From: an uncultured Rhodospirillaceae bacterium
GTDB lineage: Bacteria > Pseudomonadota > Alphaproteobacteria > Rhodospirillales > UBA2165
Direction of reading: 5' to 3'
Assembly (NCBI GenBank): GCA_913041095.1
Contig: CAJWIB010000135.1
Coordinates: 1 to 7,071 of the forward strand
DNA: 7,071 bases
The notes beneath the pieces are model-generated. The model was not told where the DNA came from. It saw only the letters and a list, made by a program, of their open reading frames with translations, and made no database searches. A program made the position numbers and the translations under genes. Positions 6,080 through 7,071 of the stretch are shown here, one piece after another. Positions within the stretch are counted from its first letter, which is position 1, and each line of letters starts with the position of its first letter.

Positions 6080-6787
6080 ATGAGAAATCAGAACCCATTC
6101 CGCTATTTCAAAACATCACCTGAGATCATCCGCCTAGCAGTGATGATGTACATACGGTTTCCGCTGTCACTTCGAAACATCGAAGATCTGCTCCACGAAC
6201 GCGGTATCGATATTTGCCATGAAACAGTTCGCTATTGGTGGAACCGGTTTGGACCCATGTTTGCTCGTGAAATACGTAAGAAACGTATCCATCCTTCAGC
6301 CAACTATTCAAATTGGCGATGGCACCTGGATGAAGTATTTGTGAAGATTAATGGTGAAACCCATTACCTTTGGCGGGCGGTTGATCACGAAGGTGAAGTA
6401 CTGGAAGCCTTTGCATCAAAGAGGCGTGACCGTAAGGCAGCCTTGGCTTTTTTGAAGAAAATTATGAAACGATATGGCCGTCCACGCGCAATCGTCACAG
6501 ATAGATTGCGGTCATATCGTTCTGCCATGAAGTCGATTGGCAACAACCAGATTCAAGAAGTTGGGCGATGGTTGAATAATCGTTGTGAGAATTCTCATCT
6601 TCCGTTTCGACGACGAGAATACGCGATGCTACGTTTCAGACACATGCGAAGTTTACAGAAATTCGTCTCAATTCACTCTTCGGTTTTCAATCACTTCAAC
6701 AAAGAACGTCATCTAAATTCTAGAGAAACATATAAGGTTCAACGTGAAGCTGCTCTTGTTGAGTGGCAGCAACTTTGCGCTGCATAA
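6080..6787 (+). CDS. IS6-family DDE transposase, full length
   Basis: The 235-residue protein catalyses replicative (cointegrate-forming) transposition of the IS. Residues 1-70 form the helix-turn-helix DNA-binding part: SPEIIRLAVMMYIRFPLSLR, then HETVRYWWNRFG. The catalytic domain follows: D84 in WHLDE, D141 in TDRLRSY and E170 in NNRCENSH, followed by the characteristic PFRRREYAMLRF. The D141-E170 gap of 28 residues is shorter than the 34 in IS26. From memory this is normal for the Alphaproteobacteria-type branch with the same TDxLRSY...NNRxENSHLPFRRRE pattern. Length is normal and no stop or frameshift is seen, so it is probably active. ATG 6080 overlaps the TGA ending the kinase-relic frame in ATGA, so translational coupling from upstream is possible. 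The ribosome site is poor (CTGGA directly before the ATG). Confidence 0.93.
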   Translation: MRNQNPFRYFKTSPEIIRLAVMMYIRFPLSLRNIEDLLHERGIDICHETVRYWWNRFGPMFAREIRKKRIHPSANYSNWRWHLDEVFVKINGETHYLWRAVDHEGEVLEAFASKRRDRKAALAFLKKIMKRYGRPRAIVTDRLRSYRSAMKSIGNNQIQEVGRWLNNRCENSHLPFRRREYAMLRFRHMRSLQKFVSIHSSVFNHFNKERHLNSRETYKVQREAALVEWQQLCAA

Positions 6788-6800
6788 TACCAGTATATTA

Positions 6801-6840
6801 TTGCCATACTGAGACGAGTTCGCATTTGTCTGACAGCACC
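6801..6840 (+). repeat. IS6 right end of the complete element, with hairpin 6812-6831
   Basis: This 40-bp block matches 55-94 and 124-163 with a few substitutions. It includes a C-to-T change at 6827 that weakens one pair of the hairpin to G-T. Its last bases, CTGACAGCACC, form the terminal inverted repeat with the left end. It marks the boundary after which no IS sequence is recognised. Confidence 0.75.
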
Positions 6841-7071
6841 GCCATTAATCTTAAGTAACGTACTGTAATTATTAATATTATTTTCTTTGACTTTATTGCC
6901 GTCCCACACTTGGTCCCACAGTATGATCTAGTTTTTGTTGGATAATTCCTGTGTATTCTCGCCCAGCCACTCTCGCCAACGCCCAAAAGTACAACAGCCG
7001 CCTCCTGGCTATCTGTAATCACTGCGCCCACACGGTCGAGCTAAATCTCAATCAGTTAATTATGAAGTACG
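6841..7071. other. Flanking DNA with no recognisable gene
   Basis: This AT-rich stretch follows the IS. Two frames on the minus strand are open for 40-75 codons but neither resembles a protein I recognise. One of them simply runs into the IS end. GTCCCACA occurs twice 12 bp apart (6901-6908 and 6913-6920). TTAATCTTAAGTA at 6845-6857 resembles TTAATATTAAGGA at 164-176 next to the upstream IS end (11 of 13). Confidence 0.5.

Larger units (their letters stand above)
6021..6840 (+). mobile_element. IS6-family insertion sequence (about 820 bp; 880 bp if the outer left end is used)
   Basis: This is a single-gene element with a DDE transposase and imperfect terminal repeats. The left end is AGCACTGTCAGAGGAAACG and the inverted right end is GGTGCTGTCAGACAAATG, sharing CTGTCAGA and part of the next ten bases. 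The 820-bp length, 59-bp left spacer and 53-bp right spacer are typical of IS6 elements. An alternative left boundary is 5961 (GGCATTGTCAGACTAAA), which matches the right end about as well and coincides with the end of kinase similarity. No 8-bp target duplication is visible with either boundary: TGTGGGAT or TTGGCGAA on the left, GCCATTAA on the right. The element lies in the same orientation as the fragment at 1-94. Confidence 0.85.

Noticed and set aside
159..6848. 8-bp target duplications around the IS copies
   Set aside because: Flanks TGTGGGAT or TTGGCGAA (left) and GCCATTAA (right) do not match each other or TTAATATT after position 163.
6798..7031. Minus-strand 77-codon open frame, considered as an integrase or other gene remnant
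   Set aside because: It runs into the IS end for its last third, and the remaining residues match nothing I recognise. A second minus-strand frame over the same DNA is equally open.

Overview
The window holds a five-gene branched-chain-amino-acid-type (HAAT/Liv family) ABC transporter operon, closed by a WrbA-like flavoprotein gene. It is bracketed by pieces of IS6-family insertion sequences that lie in the same orientation. The host looks proteobacterial. Three things suggest this: an Alphaproteobacteria-style IS6 transposase (NNRxENSHLPFRRRE around the catalytic Glu), a Gram-negative non-lipoprotein signal peptide on the binding protein, and a remnant of a multi-PAS sensor kinase. The class assignment is an inference. 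The transporter genes are visibly more GC-balanced than the AT-rich flanks at 164-415 and 5600-5720.

Layout. Positions 1-163 hold the 3' tail of one IS6-type element cut by the window edge, with its right end present twice in tandem. Positions 164-415 are AT-rich leader DNA with an 18-codon ORF behind a good Shine-Dalgarno, a 13-bp dyad and a weak promoter candidate. Positions 416-5598 are one operon on the + strand: substrate-binding protein, LivH-like permease, LivM-like permease, LivG-like ATPase, LivF-like ATPase and a WrbA-type quinone reductase. The last five genes overlap by 4 or 8 bp at each junction, which implies one mRNA and translational coupling. Positions 5673-5960 are a wrecked sensor histidine kinase in which the start of a PAS domain is joined in frame to the last part of the HATPase domain. 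Positions 5961-6840 hold an apparently intact IS6-family element whose left end is also present twice (5961 and 6021). Positions 6841-7071 contain no recognisable gene.

How it works together. The secreted binding protein should capture a small solute in the periplasm and deliver it to the LivH/LivM channel, which is powered by the LivG/LivF ATPase pair. The coupled WrbA-like protein is a predicted FMN-dependent NAD(P)H:quinone oxidoreductase. Its presence raises the possibility that the imported solute is an aromatic or other redox-linked compound rather than a plain amino acid; this is inference only. The direct IS6 ends on both sides make the block 164-5960 a candidate pseudo-compound transposon. 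However, the two IS copies differ in sequence and no target duplication is visible, so recent movement is not supported. I see no clearly new biological system. The most unusual structures are the doubled IS ends on both sides and the kinase fusion relic that runs through the IS end into the transposase start.
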